Assembly: GCA_949317995.1 (NCBI GenBank)
Contig: OX439045.1
Location: 10,772,174 to 10,836,173 of the forward strand
Source of the DNA: Acholoe squamosa
Lineage: Eukaryota; Annelida; Polychaeta; Phyllodocida; Polynoidae
Direction: 5' to 3'
Length of the DNA: 64,000 nucleotides
Part shown: positions 50,041-61,581 of the stretch, in pieces
How the letters are laid out: each line of letters opens with the position of its first letter
How positions within the stretch are numbered: position 1 is the first letter of the stretch
Notes under the pieces: generated by a model
The model's input: only the letters and a program-made list of their open reading frames with translations
Told to the model about the DNA's origin: nothing
Databases searched by the model: none
Translations under genes and position numbers: made by a program

Positions 50041-50520
50041 AGTGGGCACATTAATGTTGATTCAGCATTGAAACAATTTTTGCAGATGAACAGTTGATTC
50101 TTGGTTTAGATATTATCGAATTTGAAAGTTGACACAACATAATCAAATCAACTGTGATTCAACATCAAATCATAAGTGCTGATTCAACATTTGTGTTTCT
50201 ATCTTGATTCAATATTGTTTCAAAAGTTGAAACAACACTGATACATGTAGTAGTTAGGCAATTCTTTGTTGACATGTTAATGTTGAATCAACATTGAAAT
50301 CAATATCATTGATTTGACATGACAGATCAATGTTGAATCAATGATGAATTGTGAACAATATTTCAGCATCGATATGTCAACTGTTGAACTGTTGATCTGA
50401 TGTTGAAATGGTGATGGTTGACAAAATTGATTTGGAATGATTGAAAAGGTGTTGAAGACAGATTGATCAAAACTATCAACACAATATCAACCAGTTGGTA
50501 ATGTTGATGAAATTGTTAAT
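50041..50520. repeat. Degenerate self-complementary TTGATTCAACATTGAA-type repeats
   Basis: Short words such as gttgattca, aacattgaa, ttcaatgttgaatca and atgttgaaat recur in both orientations at ~15-30 bp intervals. The block is largely composed of one near-palindromic unit and its complement. Confidence 0.65.
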
Positions 50521-51288
50521 GAGAGCGACTGATTCCTGACAACTCAAGGGACATCCCACTCAGAAGGCCATGTTCTGTTCCAGCTCATTCACCATCCTGG
50601 TCCAGCCAGAGCGTCCAGGCCTATTGAATCTCGACCTTCACCAGGACTTTTTTCAGCAAAGACTGCTGTGCAACAACTGACCACCCAGCTTCTAGTGGTT
50701 TACCTCTAACCCTAAGTTATCAGCAGCCTCCTTAGTATTCCTCCTGCAGTTTTCGCAAACTTCTCTGAATGTTCCTCGTTTGTCTGTTCTGTGGCTCCCT
50801 GCTGGGGTAGTGTGCTTTTCAGGTGACTCTTTGAATTATCACTCACTACTGGTTGCTATATAACTATTCCCTCTTATACCATGGTTATCACATTCTTGCA
50901 CGATTTTACGGTGCCTGGAGCAGATAATGACGTTCGAATAGTACGCGCTAATTGAACGGATATTGAAGCTTAATGCGTATAGAGGATGAAAGAAGACATT
51001 ATATTCTAGCACCTACCTTTAATTCGCCATGATTTGACATGTATATGTAACATAATTGATGATATAAAAATCGAATCGAGCGAAATTTTCGCCGTCATGT
51101 TGACTGCGTAGCGCACGGATTATTTACCTCAGCGAGACATAAATTGTCACGTTGGCATATGCTCTAAGGGTATTCTGGCTGTCGCGCGCAGTCCTTACCA
51201 GCGGTTCTACTATGAAAATGCCTGTAGGACACACGCCGAGGTAACACTTTGTGTCCAGGCAGTCCTGTCGTCTCGCGATGAAACCAAG
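50521..51288. other. Intergenic, CpG-containing toward 50.93-51.28 kb
   Basis: CG dinucleotides (gttcgaatagtacgcgc, gcgtagcgcacgg, gtcgcgcgcag) are denser here than in surrounding DNA, directly before the ATGGCGG start candidate. A host promoter is possible but unproven. Confidence 0.3.
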
Positions 51289-51347
51289 ATGGCGGAGGAG
51301 TTTGAACAAGACGTATCGCTTGGATTTTTATTTCTTCATTTTATAAG
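51289..51347 (+). CDS. Candidate first coding exon of a host gene (20 codons)
   Basis: CAAGATGGCGGA at 51285-51296 matches 11 of 12 positions of the TISU initiator (SAASATGGCGGC) found at genes with very short leaders. The frame reads MAEEFEQDVSLGFLFLHFI and reaches AAG|GTAATT, an acceptable splice donor; without splicing a stop follows at once. Upstream is CpG-bearing. No second exon was found, so this could be chance or a remnant left by repeat insertion. Confidence 0.3.
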
Positions 51348-51393
51348 GTAATTACTTAAGAAAATGGAGGAAACCATGGTATAAACGCCATAC

Positions 51394-51509
51394 ATAACAA
51401 ATAGAGGTTCACTCGTTGATTCTAGGGGGCTAGATAAGAAGACACTCGGCCTACGGCCTCGTGCTTCTTATCTCCCCCTAGAATCAACTCGTGAACCTCT
51501 ATTTGTTAT
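51394..51509. mobile_element. 116-bp near-perfect hairpin (fold-back MITE candidate)
   Basis: Left arm 'ataacaaatagaggttcac...' and right arm '...gaacctctatttgttat' are complementary over ~56 bp each with few mismatches. The apex is near 51451-51453 (cggcctacggcc). There is no coding capacity. Confidence 0.8.
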
Positions 51510-51932
51510 TTATGCCTTTACTAGGATAGATCAACTAAGCTGGCTCTTCTGCCCCCACCTTGTCTTTGAGCCTTTGTCTATCCTCAAATTCTCTCCCTCT
51601 GTTTACTGGCATGCCTTACCAACTTAGGCAGTTGGAGGTATACACTATCTAGTCAGTTGCCTGGGCACATTCTCAGGAGGCCCTCCCCAGGATCGGTGAA
51701 TGGCATCAGGTTAATAGTTGGACACATCTGACGCACATCTTCTTTGGGATAGCCTTCTAGTTGCCTGTCCCTCATTTCTGGGCTTAAGTGGACAATATGT
51801 TAAAGACTGGGACCATACAGCCAGCCAATTGCCATGGTGCATGGAGCTCTTTTGGGCACCCCCTTATAATGCCAGAGCAGTATAGAGTGAGCTTCTAGAA
51901 CATAGTTTGGTTAAGGGCAAATTTTGGAGGAA
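51510..51932. other. Intergenic sequence, nothing recognised
   Basis: Unique sequence between the hairpin and the duplicated block. Confidence 0.4.
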
Positions 51933-52248
51933 AGGGACTAGGAGGGGGGGAGAAAACTCATGTGCCTTCCCTCAGAGCATCTCAACTGAAGATGCTGCCC
52001 CCTGGTGTTTTACATTACAGTTGCATAATTTAGTGGTGCATGATAATAGCAACATCAAACAAATCTAGCAATCTCCAAGCAGATCCTTTTCAGAGGTACA
52101 TTTTTAAAGTCTCTCTGAAACTACCAGTCAGATCTTAACATATGACCTGAAGCCCACGGGGAGTACCATTTAGATCTGCAGTCGTAGGGAGATTTCCCTT
52201 ATCAATAACCACTGGAAGTGTGCCGATATTTCTGAACCAAGATCCAAT

Positions 52249-52309
52249 ATGGCGACCATCGCAGATTTACTGGCGACTTTTGAGGTTATAAAACGATTTA
52301 CCAAGCAAG
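52249..52309 (+). other. Short ATG frame interrupted by the LTR element (possible host exon)
   Basis: CAATATGGCGAC partly matches a TISU-type start. The frame reads MATIADLLATFEVIKRFTKQ and then meets the LTR exactly at the CAAG target site. Sequence after the right target copy (63761 on) stays open for ~20 more codons in register. This may be a disrupted host exon, or chance. Confidence 0.25.
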
Positions 52310-52667
52310 TGTAGGGGCTCGTAGATTGTGATATAGTGTGAGCGTCTCCCTCGAGAGGGCGTCTCGAGCGGTGAGCCCGTCACCGGTAGTCGCTAGAGGT
52401 CTCCTCGACCCCTGGTCTCTGTGGGGTGGTGGCAGCACTGTTCGCCTCGTCTCAGCTCCTACCTGGGGCCGGGGAAGGCGTAAGTCTGGCTCTAGCTGTC
52501 GACGGAGTCGGACCACTTTTACCTGAGCTTACATTACAGTTAAGCAGTACACTTCGAGGTAGATGTAAACCATATACCGTAATAAATACGTGCCAGTTGC
52601 AATAACCCAAGATCCCTTGTCTGGTCTTTACTTCGAACTGGTCAAGACATTGATTCGAACCATTACA
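52310..52667 (+). repeat. 5' LTR (duplication unit 1)
   Basis: 358 bp, starts TGTAGGGGCTCG, ends CCATTACA. AATAAA at 52581-52586 is a probable polyadenylation signal. Confidence 0.9.
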
Positions 52668-52668
52668 C

Positions 52669-52683
52669 TGGTGCCCTGACCAG
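52669..52683 (+). other. Probable primer-binding site
   Basis: TGGTGCCCTGACCAG begins one base after the LTR. The opening TGG would pair with the CCA end of a tRNA. The tRNA identity was not determined. The same site is at 54552-54566 in unit 2. Confidence 0.6.
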
Positions 52684-52747
52684 TTTTTGGTGTTAGTGCG
52701 CGGCCCTGGAGGCCGAACACAAGCACGATGGATCTCAAGATGAAAGA

Positions 52748-53712
52748 TTGAGTATCTCGGGATCCACATCGAATGACACTGCTCATGCCGACGATTTAAG
52801 CCGAATCCAAATGAAGGGGTATACCTCTATAATTGGACCCAAGGTAGACAAGGTAGTTCGCGACCTCAAATCCGTAGAGATGCCCACTCCAGTCATGAAT
52901 TATACATACAGATTAAGTACCGATTCCACAGAAAGATCGACATCAATTATGATGATGACTCTGGATGCTCAACGAGCAGCCTCGGCTCGAGCAGAAACGA
53001 GAACAGCGAACCCCCGTCGATCCTTAGACGACGTAGACGTCTCGGTATTCGACATAGGAGGTTCGAAGAAAATCACTGAGTCAGCAGCAGAATACTTGCG
53101 CGAACAGGCCAAGTTGAGCGTCAACGCCATGAATAAAGTTCGCCTATACCAATGTTTACCAAAGTTAGAACACTCCGAACAAAAAGTTTTGAGACTTAGG
53201 AATCTGGTGAAACAATGTCACCAGTATGAAACCGATAAACAACCATCAAGAATCTCGAACTAAAAAAAGAGGCCGAGCAAATAAGAGCCGAAATGGAACA
53301 GTATAAATACGAGGCAAATAAGCTGCTAGAGATCCGAGATCAATGCATCTTGAAAAACGAGGACGTAATGGAGTCCATGAAAGATAGCAATCAAGATCTA
53401 TTCTTGAAGCAACAAGAACTATGCCTCGAAATAGCCAACCTGACAAAACGAAAGACAGCTCTCGATACATATGTGTCGGGAATAGAGAACAGTGATCAAA
53501 CTGCCAGAACATGCCCCGAGGGAGAAGATAATTCTTGCGAAACGGACACAAGTGTATCAGTAACACAACTAGATATATTTTACCACCAGGAAATGACTAA
53601 AAATGACATACCTTCCGACGCTACTTTCGTAAAAGGAACTACACCTTTTGGCGACATCAACGCCAGCAGAAGCTTTAAAGAAGCCAGATCGATACGATCC
53701 ATTCGTAAATGA
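52748..53712 (+). pseudogene. gag: Duplicated partial gag (unit 1), broken
   Basis: Two frames (to 53263, then 53293-53712) repeat those of the main gag start in unit 2, with the same internal frameshift near 53.24 kb. It then stops at the duplication boundary, so it is a fragment. Confidence 0.75.
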
Positions 53713-53815
53713 TAATGCTGACGTCCATGTTCGGAACGATGGCGTCTATCACCCCACACATGAACCCAGGAAAACTGAACCTGAAAAACGGAGGATAAGA
53801 TTCAGTGTCACCACT

Positions 53816-55698
53816 AGGGACTAGGAGGGGGGGAGAAAACTCATGTGCCTTCCCTCAGAGCATCTCAACTGAAGATGCTGCCCCCTGGTGTTTTACATTA
53901 CAGTTGCATAATTTAGTGGTGCATGATAATAGCAACATCAAACAAATCTAGCAATCTCCAAGCAGATCCTTTTCAGAGGTACATTTTTAAAGTCTCTCTG
54001 AAACTACCAGTCAGATCTTAACATATGACCTGAAGCCCACGGGGAGTACCATTTAGATCTGCAGTCGTAGGGAGATTTCCCTTATCAATAACCACTGGAA
54101 GTGTGCCGATATTTCTGAACCAAGATCCAATATGGCGACCATCGCAGATTTACTGGCGACTTTTGAGGTTATAAAACGATTTACCAAGCAAGTGTAGGGG
54201 CTCGTAGATTGTGATATAGTGTGAGCGTCTCCCTCGAGAGGGCGTCTCGAGCGGTGAGCCCGTCACCGGTAGTCGCTAGAGGTCTCCTCGACCCCTGGTC
54301 TCTGTGGGGTGGTGGCAGCACTGTTCGCCTCGTCTCAGCTCCTACCTGGGGCCGGGGAAGGCGTAAGTCTGGCTCTAGCTGTCGACGGAGTCGGACCACT
54401 TTTACCTGAGCTTACATTACAGTTAAGCAGTACACTACGAGGTAGATGTAAACCATATACCGTAATAAATACGTGCCAGTTGCAATAACCCAAGATCCCT
54501 TGTCTGGTCTTTACTTCGAACTGGTCAAGACATTGATTCGAACCATTACACTGGTGCCCTGACCAGTTTTTGGTGTTAGTGCGCGGCCCTGGAGGCCGAA
54601 CACAAGCACGATGGATCTCAAGATGAAAGATTGAGTATCTCGGGATCCACATCGAATGACACTGCTCATGCCGACGATTTAAGCCGAATCCAAATGAAGG
54701 GGTATACCTCTATAATTGGACCCAAGGTAGACAAGGTAGTTCGAGACCTCAAATCCGTAGAGATGCCCACTCCAGTCATGAATTATACATACAGATTAAG
54801 TACCGATTCCACAGAAAGATCGACATCAATTATGATGATGACTCTGGATGCTCAACGAGCAGCCTCGGCTCGAGCAGAAACGAGAACAGCGAACCCCCGT
54901 CGATCCTTAGACGACGTAGACGTCTCGGTATTCGACATAGGAGGTTCGAAGAAAATCACTGAGTCAGCAGCAGAATACTTGCGCGAACAGGCCAAGTTGA
55001 GCGTCAACGCCATGAATAAAGTTCGCCTATACCAATGTTTACCAAAGTTAGAACACTCCGAACAAAAAGTTTTGAGACTTAGGAATCTGGTGAAACAATG
55101 TCACCAGTATGAAACCGATAAACAACCATCAAGAATCTCGAACTAAAAAAAGAGGCCGAGCAAATAAGAGCCGAAATGGAACAGTATAAATACGAGGCAA
55201 ATAAGCTGCTAGAGATCCGAGATCAATGCATCTTGAAAAACGAGGACGTAATGGAGTCCATGAAAGATAGCAATCAAGATCTATTCTTGAAGCAACAAGA
55301 ACTATGCCTCGAAATAGCCAACCTGACAAAACGAAAGACAGCTCTCGATACATATGTGTCGGGAATAGAGAACAGTGATCAAACTGCCAGAACATGCCCC
55401 GAGGGAGAAGATAATTCTTGCGAAACGGACACAAGTGTATCAGTAACACAACTAGATATATTTTACCACCAGGAAATGACTAAAAATGACATACCTTCCG
55501 ACGCTACTTTCGTAAAAGGAACTACACCTTTTGGCGACATCAACGCCAGCAGAAGCTTTAAAGAAGCCAGATCGATACGATCCATTCGTAAATGATAATG
55601 CCGACGTCCATGTTCGGAACGATGGCGTCTATCACCCCACACATGAACCCAGGAAAACTGAACCTGAAAAACGGAGGATAAGATTCAGTGTCACCACT
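53816..55698 (+). repeat. 1883-bp tandem duplication, unit 2
   Basis: The second unit is continuous with the rest of the retrotransposon. Differences seen from unit 1 include T/A at the 'cactTcgagg/cactAcgagg' site in the LTR, C/A in 'ttcgCgacc/ttcgAgacc', and T/C in 'aatgcTgacg/aatgcCgacg'. Confidence 0.95.
54193..54550 (+). repeat. 5' LTR (duplication unit 2)
   Basis: Copy of 52310-52667, with one LTR substitution noticed; CAAG also precedes it because the flank was duplicated too. AATAAA near 54464. Confidence 0.9.
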
Positions 55699-57119
55699 GA
55701 CTTACCACATAAAGAGAACGAACCCAATACTGCATGTGGACAGGAGGGCCACTTCGAGTTATCATATGATGACAATTCTGTAGATGATTCCGAACCTTTG
55801 GGCGCAGGGAACCAAGGTGCGGTAGGGGGTAGTGCATCAAGTTCTACCCGAGGACCAACTGCACCCCCTCCAGGGGCTGGAGGCGCCATGGGAGGAACTT
55901 CGAGGTGCAGATCCCGAAGCAGTGTGTTAGAAGACATGCTGAATCAGTCAGCCAATACTTCAAACACTGCACACAGTGAGGAGACCATCCGAGAGTGGAG
56001 CATCAACCAATGTCACAAATTGGTACGCACAAATAACGCAGCTAGGCAGCAAGCCATCCTGCCTAAGATTTACGAGGGTGTAAAAAACCTGGAAAGAATG
56101 GTTCTCGAACTTCACTGATGATATGAGGTGCAATGCATGGACTCCTGAGGAGGCACTACCTCACCTGATCAGATGTCTGAAACATGGTCCAGGCCGGATA
56201 GCCATTGAAAAGTGGAACGAAGTATACTTTGAGAGGGGTACTTTCCAACAGCTAGTCAAGATTGCCAGCATTTTGCTGTACAATTTAGTGAGTGAAGACC
56301 CTTTTATGCTCTTCAAGAAGCGAATGCAGAAACCACAAGAATCATTTCGAGCCTACGGGTATGTTCTATCACCCCACACATGAACCCAGGAAAACTGAAC
56401 CTGAAAAACGGAGGGCGCAGCCGGGAACCAATTCTTCTGATAAATATTTCCTGAACGACTTGTTGCCACAATTCGTAAGTGGACTTCGAGATGAAGATCA
56501 GCAGCAAGCAGCTTTAGATGCTTGGAAAGGGAGAAATCCTACCCTGATGGACCTTTTTGAAGGGATTGAGTGCTGGACAGTAAAGAAGACCCTCATGGCG
56601 GGAAAAGTAGAGATGAAAACCTCGAATACCAAGGTTTGTGCGAGTACTAATACCAGTACGGCTTCCATGTCGGGAATACACCAACCGACATACACTGAAA
56701 CAACCGACAATGATTTCGAGATCATCGAGATTGAGGAGGAGGACGGTACTATCTCTGCAGTACAGGTAAAGAAAGACTTCAAGCACAAGTATATTCCTCG
56801 ACGGATATATAACCGAAGCGCTAATGAAGCTCGAGGGGAAACAAGACCCACCCCAGACAGTCGAACTACTGAAATGGCTGTTAGTCGGCCCCCAAGACCA
56901 CCTCTATCGAGAGCCCCTGCTCCACCTGAACCTCTGGATATGAAGAAAATGATGGAGGATTTTATGAAAACTTTTACTGAAACTATGTATGCCAGACCTG
57001 AACAACGGAGAGTGGACCGGAGCAGACTATGCTGTTACCGTTGTCAAGAAATGGGGCATTACGCTCATGAGTGTACAGCCCCAAATTATGTGGAAGAGAA
57101 GAAGGAGGAGGAAAACTAA
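54631..57119 (+). pseudogene. gag: gag of the Ty3/gypsy-type element, multiply broken
   Basis: The frame is spread over segments 54631-55146, 55176-55595, 55531-56118, 56123-56383 and 56292-57119. The first part has no in-frame ATG; a nearby ATG at 54611 runs into a stop after seven codons. A coiled-coil-like charged stretch follows (KKEAEQIRAEMEQYKYE). A capsid-type region with ESFRAYG lies near 56.12-56.36 kb. The C terminus near 57.03-57.07 kb has a CCHC zinc knuckle (CYRCQEMGHYAHEC). A 50-bp copy of an upstream segment interrupts the capsid frame at 56365. Frameshifts shared by both duplication units predate the duplication. Confidence 0.75.
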
Positions 57120-57508
57120 AGAGGGTCGCATCTGTGGCAAAGGATGTGATCCGTGATTCGAAAATCTGCCAAAATGCCACCACTGGTGAATCCGAGCTAG
57201 TACAGGAGTCAATACCCTCCGGGGGACTGGTATGTGAGAAGGATCCTCTCACCCCAGTCCGAGCCGGGGACTTTGATGGGGTAGGGACAGGGGAAGGTCG
57301 GAACCTGAGGGAGCAATCCTACGTCGAAGAAGAGGGAGGTTGGGTTGAAGAGTTGACGCATGTGAGTGCGGCACACCTCCCCCCGAACCATCTGTGTGTA
57401 ACCTTCCTGAAGGGTTTCGGATGGGAGATCGGTGACTCTCAGGAACAACTCTGATTTGCACAGAACTCCTCACCTTTGGGGGGGAAACGATTGTAGATCG
57501 CTGTATCG
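57120..57508 (+). pseudogene. gag-pol linker region
   Basis: Open in one frame (57071-57454), but with no recognised domain. Probably the region between nucleocapsid and protease. Confidence 0.35.
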
Positions 57509-57997
57509 GTGAAGGGGCGGACTGGAGAATTTTTGATTGACACAGGTGCCAGCCATTCGTGTGTCTCGAGAAAATTCTTCAATCTGGTGTCCGGCAACCA
57601 TGAAACACTACCTGTTGGTGTTAATGCTTGCACGGCCGACAGTAGCCAGATGCAGACTTTTGGTAAGACGTTCATACAGATCAAAATGGGCGGCTGTGAG
57701 TATGTAATGAGCCCTACCATAGCTGACATAAGTGACGATGGAATAATCAGTTTGGATTTCGCAAGCTTGTACGGTGCTGTGTTGGATCCCCGGTTCGGGA
57801 TGCTGAAGATCCGGCAACCGTGCAACTGCGAGATCCAATGCATATTGAGACATGTATCCGCGGTAGCCACCATGGTACAGACTGTGAAAATTCCATCTGG
57901 AATGACTTGTGACGTTTTGTGTTCCTCGAACAATGCTTTTCGAGGTACGAACGCTGTCTTCGAACCTAATTCTGAAGTATTATCTAGTATTATCTAG
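57509..57997 (+). pseudogene. pro: Retroviral-type aspartic protease domain
   Basis: The active-site triad context FLIDTGASHS is visible at the N-terminal end. About 162 codons are open. It is separated by stops from gag upstream and from the RT-containing frame downstream, so it is part of a decayed pol. Confidence 0.7.
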
Positions 57998-58018
57998 CTA
58001 GATTCTGTTGACACTCTG

Positions 58019-59139
58019 GTGGGAAACGGATCGTGGACGGTAGTCCCGATCATGAACAGAGGACTAAAACCTGTGTACTTGAGAAAAAATGAGAAGATTG
58101 GTGACATGTTCCTGACCGAACATGTCTCGGAAGCTCCATTTCAAACTGAGTTACCTGAGGACGCAGCTCGAGGATTACCAGATGATTTAAGAAAATTAGT
58201 TGATGATTCTTCCCTGAGGAAAAATTCAGAGAAAGAATCTACCTTCCACGATGCCTTCGGGAAACCTGGGGGCTCGGTAGGCCGCACTAGCAAGGTGTTG
58301 CACACGATTGACACCGGAGATTCGAAGCCATTTAAAATACCTTATAGGAGATTACCACTTAAAAAGAAAGTGGAGGCTGAGAAACAAATCCTCGAACAGC
58401 TGGAAAAAGGGGTTATTGTGCCTAGCACGAGTCCCTGGTCCAGCCCCGTGTGCATGACCACGAAGAAGGATGGGTCTATTTGATTTTGCATCGATTACAG
58501 GAAGCTGAATGGCTTAACAAAAAAAAACTCCTATCCCTTACCAAGGATAGATGAGACCTTAGACACAAATACTTCTGTACCCTGGACCTTCAGTCCGGGT
58601 ATTGGCAGATCGGGATGGACCCTAAGCACATGGAGAAAACAGCTTTCTCGAGCCATATGGGTTTATTCCAATACAATGTTTTACCTTTTGGGCTGTGTAA
58701 TGCACCAGCCACTTTCGAAGCTATGATGTAGGAAATGCTAAGTGACCTTCTTTGGAAGAGTTGTTTGGTGTACCTCGACGATGTTATAGTGTTTGGAAAG
58801 ACTTTCGAGGATTGCATGAACAACCTCGATTTAGTCTTGAAGAGAATACTATCAAATGGTCTGAAGTTAAAAGCTAAGAAATGTAATTTATTTAAATCAT
58901 CTATTACATATCTTTGTCGCATAATAACTCCTGACGGCGTAAAAGCCGACCCTGAAAAACTCCGAACAGTGTCCGAATGGCAGAAGCCCATAAGTGTGAA
59001 GGAAGTAAGATCCTTCCTTGGGTTCTGTTCATATTATCGAGACTTCCTCCCGAACTATTCTAAAGTGAGCTACCCCTTGCAAATGCTAGCACATTGGACC
59101 ACAGGTCGAGCAAAGGAACTTTTTTCCCTGGGGAGATGA
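58019..59139 (+). pseudogene. pol: Reverse transcriptase domain, frameshifted
   Basis: The N-terminal part to 58483 ends in SSPVCMTTKKDGS. A stop and frame changes follow through the middle palm region (58.48-58.73 kb, with CIDYRKLN recognisable in another frame). The catalytic box VYLDDVIVFG is intact near 58.77 kb, followed by KCNLF and FLGFCSYYRDF of the thumb. It cannot yield a complete enzyme as read. Confidence 0.8.
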
Positions 59140-59170
59140 ACAAGATGCAGCCTTCGAGCAAATAAAACAT

Positions 59171-59953
59171 TTGTTCGCTAACACGCCAGTATTGAAATAT
59201 CCAACTGCGGATGACCATTTCATACTGGACACTGACGCTAGCAACGATAGTATTGGTGCAGCCCTGTCGCAGGTCCAGGACGGGGTCGAAGTACCAATCG
59301 CCTTTGCTAGTAACACTTTGAATAGGGCACAACGAAACTACTGCACCACTAAACGTGAGTTGCTGGCTGTGGTGGTGTATACCAAAAAGTTTCGACACTT
59401 CCTATGGGGTACGGATTTTACTCTTCCAACTGACCACTCGTCCCTGAGGTGGCTACTTAATTTTAAGGACGCCGAAGGAATGATTGGCCGTTGGCTGGCA
59501 CACCTGTCAGAATTTGGGTTGGAGCATAGCCAGATCCAACATCGACCGGGTTTGAAGCATATTAATGCGGATGCCCTATCCCGGAGGCCTTTTAGAAAGT
59601 GCCAGAAAATTGGTTGTGATGATTGTGGGGCCCACAACGCGGTAGTTGCAATGGTTCGAACTAGACAGTCCAAACCGCTACTTAGTGCCAGCATGGAAAA
59701 TGTTATAGAATGGCCAGAAGAAACCATCCAACATTTCCAACAAAATGATCCCGCTATTAAGAGAGTGATTTCCTTCCTGAATAAGAATGCCAAGCCCGAA
59801 CGGCCGGCATTATCCCTCGAAGACAGAGAAACTCGAAAATGTCTAGCCCAATGGACCGAGCTAGAGGTTCGAGACGGTTTACTGTGTCGATGGAAAACCT
59901 GTCCTACTAAGGACAAGGTCCTACAGATAGTGATACCCATGTCACTAAGATGA
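59171..59953 (+). pseudogene. pol: RNase H domain
   Basis: LDTDASNDSIGAALSQ (first catalytic Asp), KRELLAVV (catalytic Glu), TDHSSLRWL (catalytic Asp) and HRPGLKHINADALSR are all visible in one 260-codon frame. This is the best-preserved pol domain. A frameshift separates it from RT. Confidence 0.8.
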
Positions 59954-59959
59954 GACATT

Positions 59960-60882
59960 ATGTTTTATTGCCATGGACATAAAACTAGCGGACACTTTGG
60001 GAAAGAGAACTTTAGAACGCCTAGCCAGAAGATACTACTGGCCAGGGATGCACAACGACATCATAAGATGGGTAATGACTTGCCCCGAATGCGATAAGAA
60101 TAAGCCCGGTCCTGGAATGGGAAAGATGCCTCTGGTGCAAGAGCTATTCGGCGTTCATTTTGCCCGAGTAGCAATTGACATCATCAGTGGAATCGAACCC
60201 ACACCTCGGGGAAACACCTGTATGATGGTAGTGACTGACTACTATACTAAGTACACTCGAGTATATCCTTTACCTGACCACAAGGCAGCCACCTGCGCTA
60301 GCGCCTTCATGAAAGGATGGGTTCTACACCTAGGTGCACCATTAATGATGCACAAGGACGAGAATTCCAGTCCAACCTATGGCAAGAAATGTGCCACTAT
60401 TTGGCCATTTGTAAAACTAATCCATACAGACCCCAGTCTGATGGTCAAGTAGAAAGATTCAATCGAACATTGATACAAGTCCTCAAACCCTTGGTAAATT
60501 CTTGCCAAGACGACTGGGCGGCATCCCGTCCCCTCCATGTGACTTTGTAGTACATGCTTATAACAGTACTGTACACGCTGCAACGAACTGTTCCCCCAAT
60601 CTATTAGTATTCGGGGAAGATATTATAATGCCTGCAGATCTCGTATATGGTGTTATAGGGGTGAGCCCCAAAGCCCCATGTACGGTGATGTTTGTAGAAT
60701 CTCTACGAGATCAATTTAAGAGAGCTTATGAAGTAGTTCGAAATGAGCTATTAAAGAACGCGAATTGGCAGAAAATTGGGTATGATACCCACCTGAAGCC
60801 ACGCCGGTTTAGCGTGGGTGACCGAGTGTTTAAGATACATGAACCTTTCAGGTGCAAGAAATTAATCTTGAGCTGGGATTGA
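59960..60882 (+). pseudogene. pol: Integrase domain, frameshifted
   Basis: The zinc-binding part ends in CPEC. The core starts VAIDIISG (first catalytic Asp) and VVTDYYTKYTR. A frameshift lies near the second catalytic Asp, where the Asp usually before QGREF is replaced. VERFNRTL carries the catalytic Glu in another frame. The C-terminal part (FSVGDRVFKI...) ends in a stop near 60880. Confidence 0.75.
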
Positions 60883-60915
60883 CCTCACATGGTCACCTGA
60901 ATTATATCTGAGAGC

Positions 60916-61356
60916 ATGGTTATGCTTATGAGTCTGGCCACAGGCCTAATGAATAAGTCTAACGTGTGTAGATTAAGGAAATGGAGGGGACGGGATGCCG
61001 CCAACTCCGAGTGTGAGGAAATTTCCAAACAGATGAATGAACAGAAGGACGAAATCCTAATGAAAACTAATGAGCTATCAAGGAAATTGAAGGGAATGGC
61101 CCCAAAGAGAAAAAGAGGCCGACCTTGCAAAATAGCAGTTGAGAAAAAGCCAAAGAGAGGAGGACCCAAGAAGGTCGACAATGACACGAATTTAAAACCT
61201 AATCGTGATAAAATTGTCTCGGCGGAACGGAGAATCCGAGGTAGGGGGAAAACATTGGCACCTTCCACCGGACCTTCTCGAGATTCTCGGTTGAAAAACA
61301 AAGAAAGAGAGGTGAGGTGCAGTCCCAGATTTGCTGGGTGGACTGCCGTTACTTAA
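60916..61356 (+). pseudogene. Basic C-terminal frame after integrase
   Basis: 146 codons, rich in Lys/Arg with AT-hook-like KRKRGRP and KRGGPKK. It could be the displaced integrase tail or a separate small protein; no chromodomain was recognised. Confidence 0.45.
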
Positions 61357-61581
61357 TGTTCCGAAATCACAACGAGTGTACAGTCCTGTTTACGTGTCTT
61401 GTTATATGTTTGGAGGTTGAGATACCTTGGCCATGATTCGAAATACGACCACGACGGGTATTACTAACCTATTCATGGTTCCTGTGGGCGGCAGACAGCT
61501 TGTCTGAAGTGTACGCACGATGCTACATGTTCTTCTGCCAAACCCCTGTTGATATGAAGGTGGTAGTCCCACCAACAGCCT

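Larger units (their letters stand above)
51933..53815 (+). repeat. 1883-bp tandem duplication, unit 1
   Basis: Identical, apart from at least three substitutions, to 53816-55698. The unit holds 377 bp of upstream flank, a complete 5' LTR and the first part of gag. The breakpoint 'caccact|agggact' shows no clear microhomology. Confidence 0.95.
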
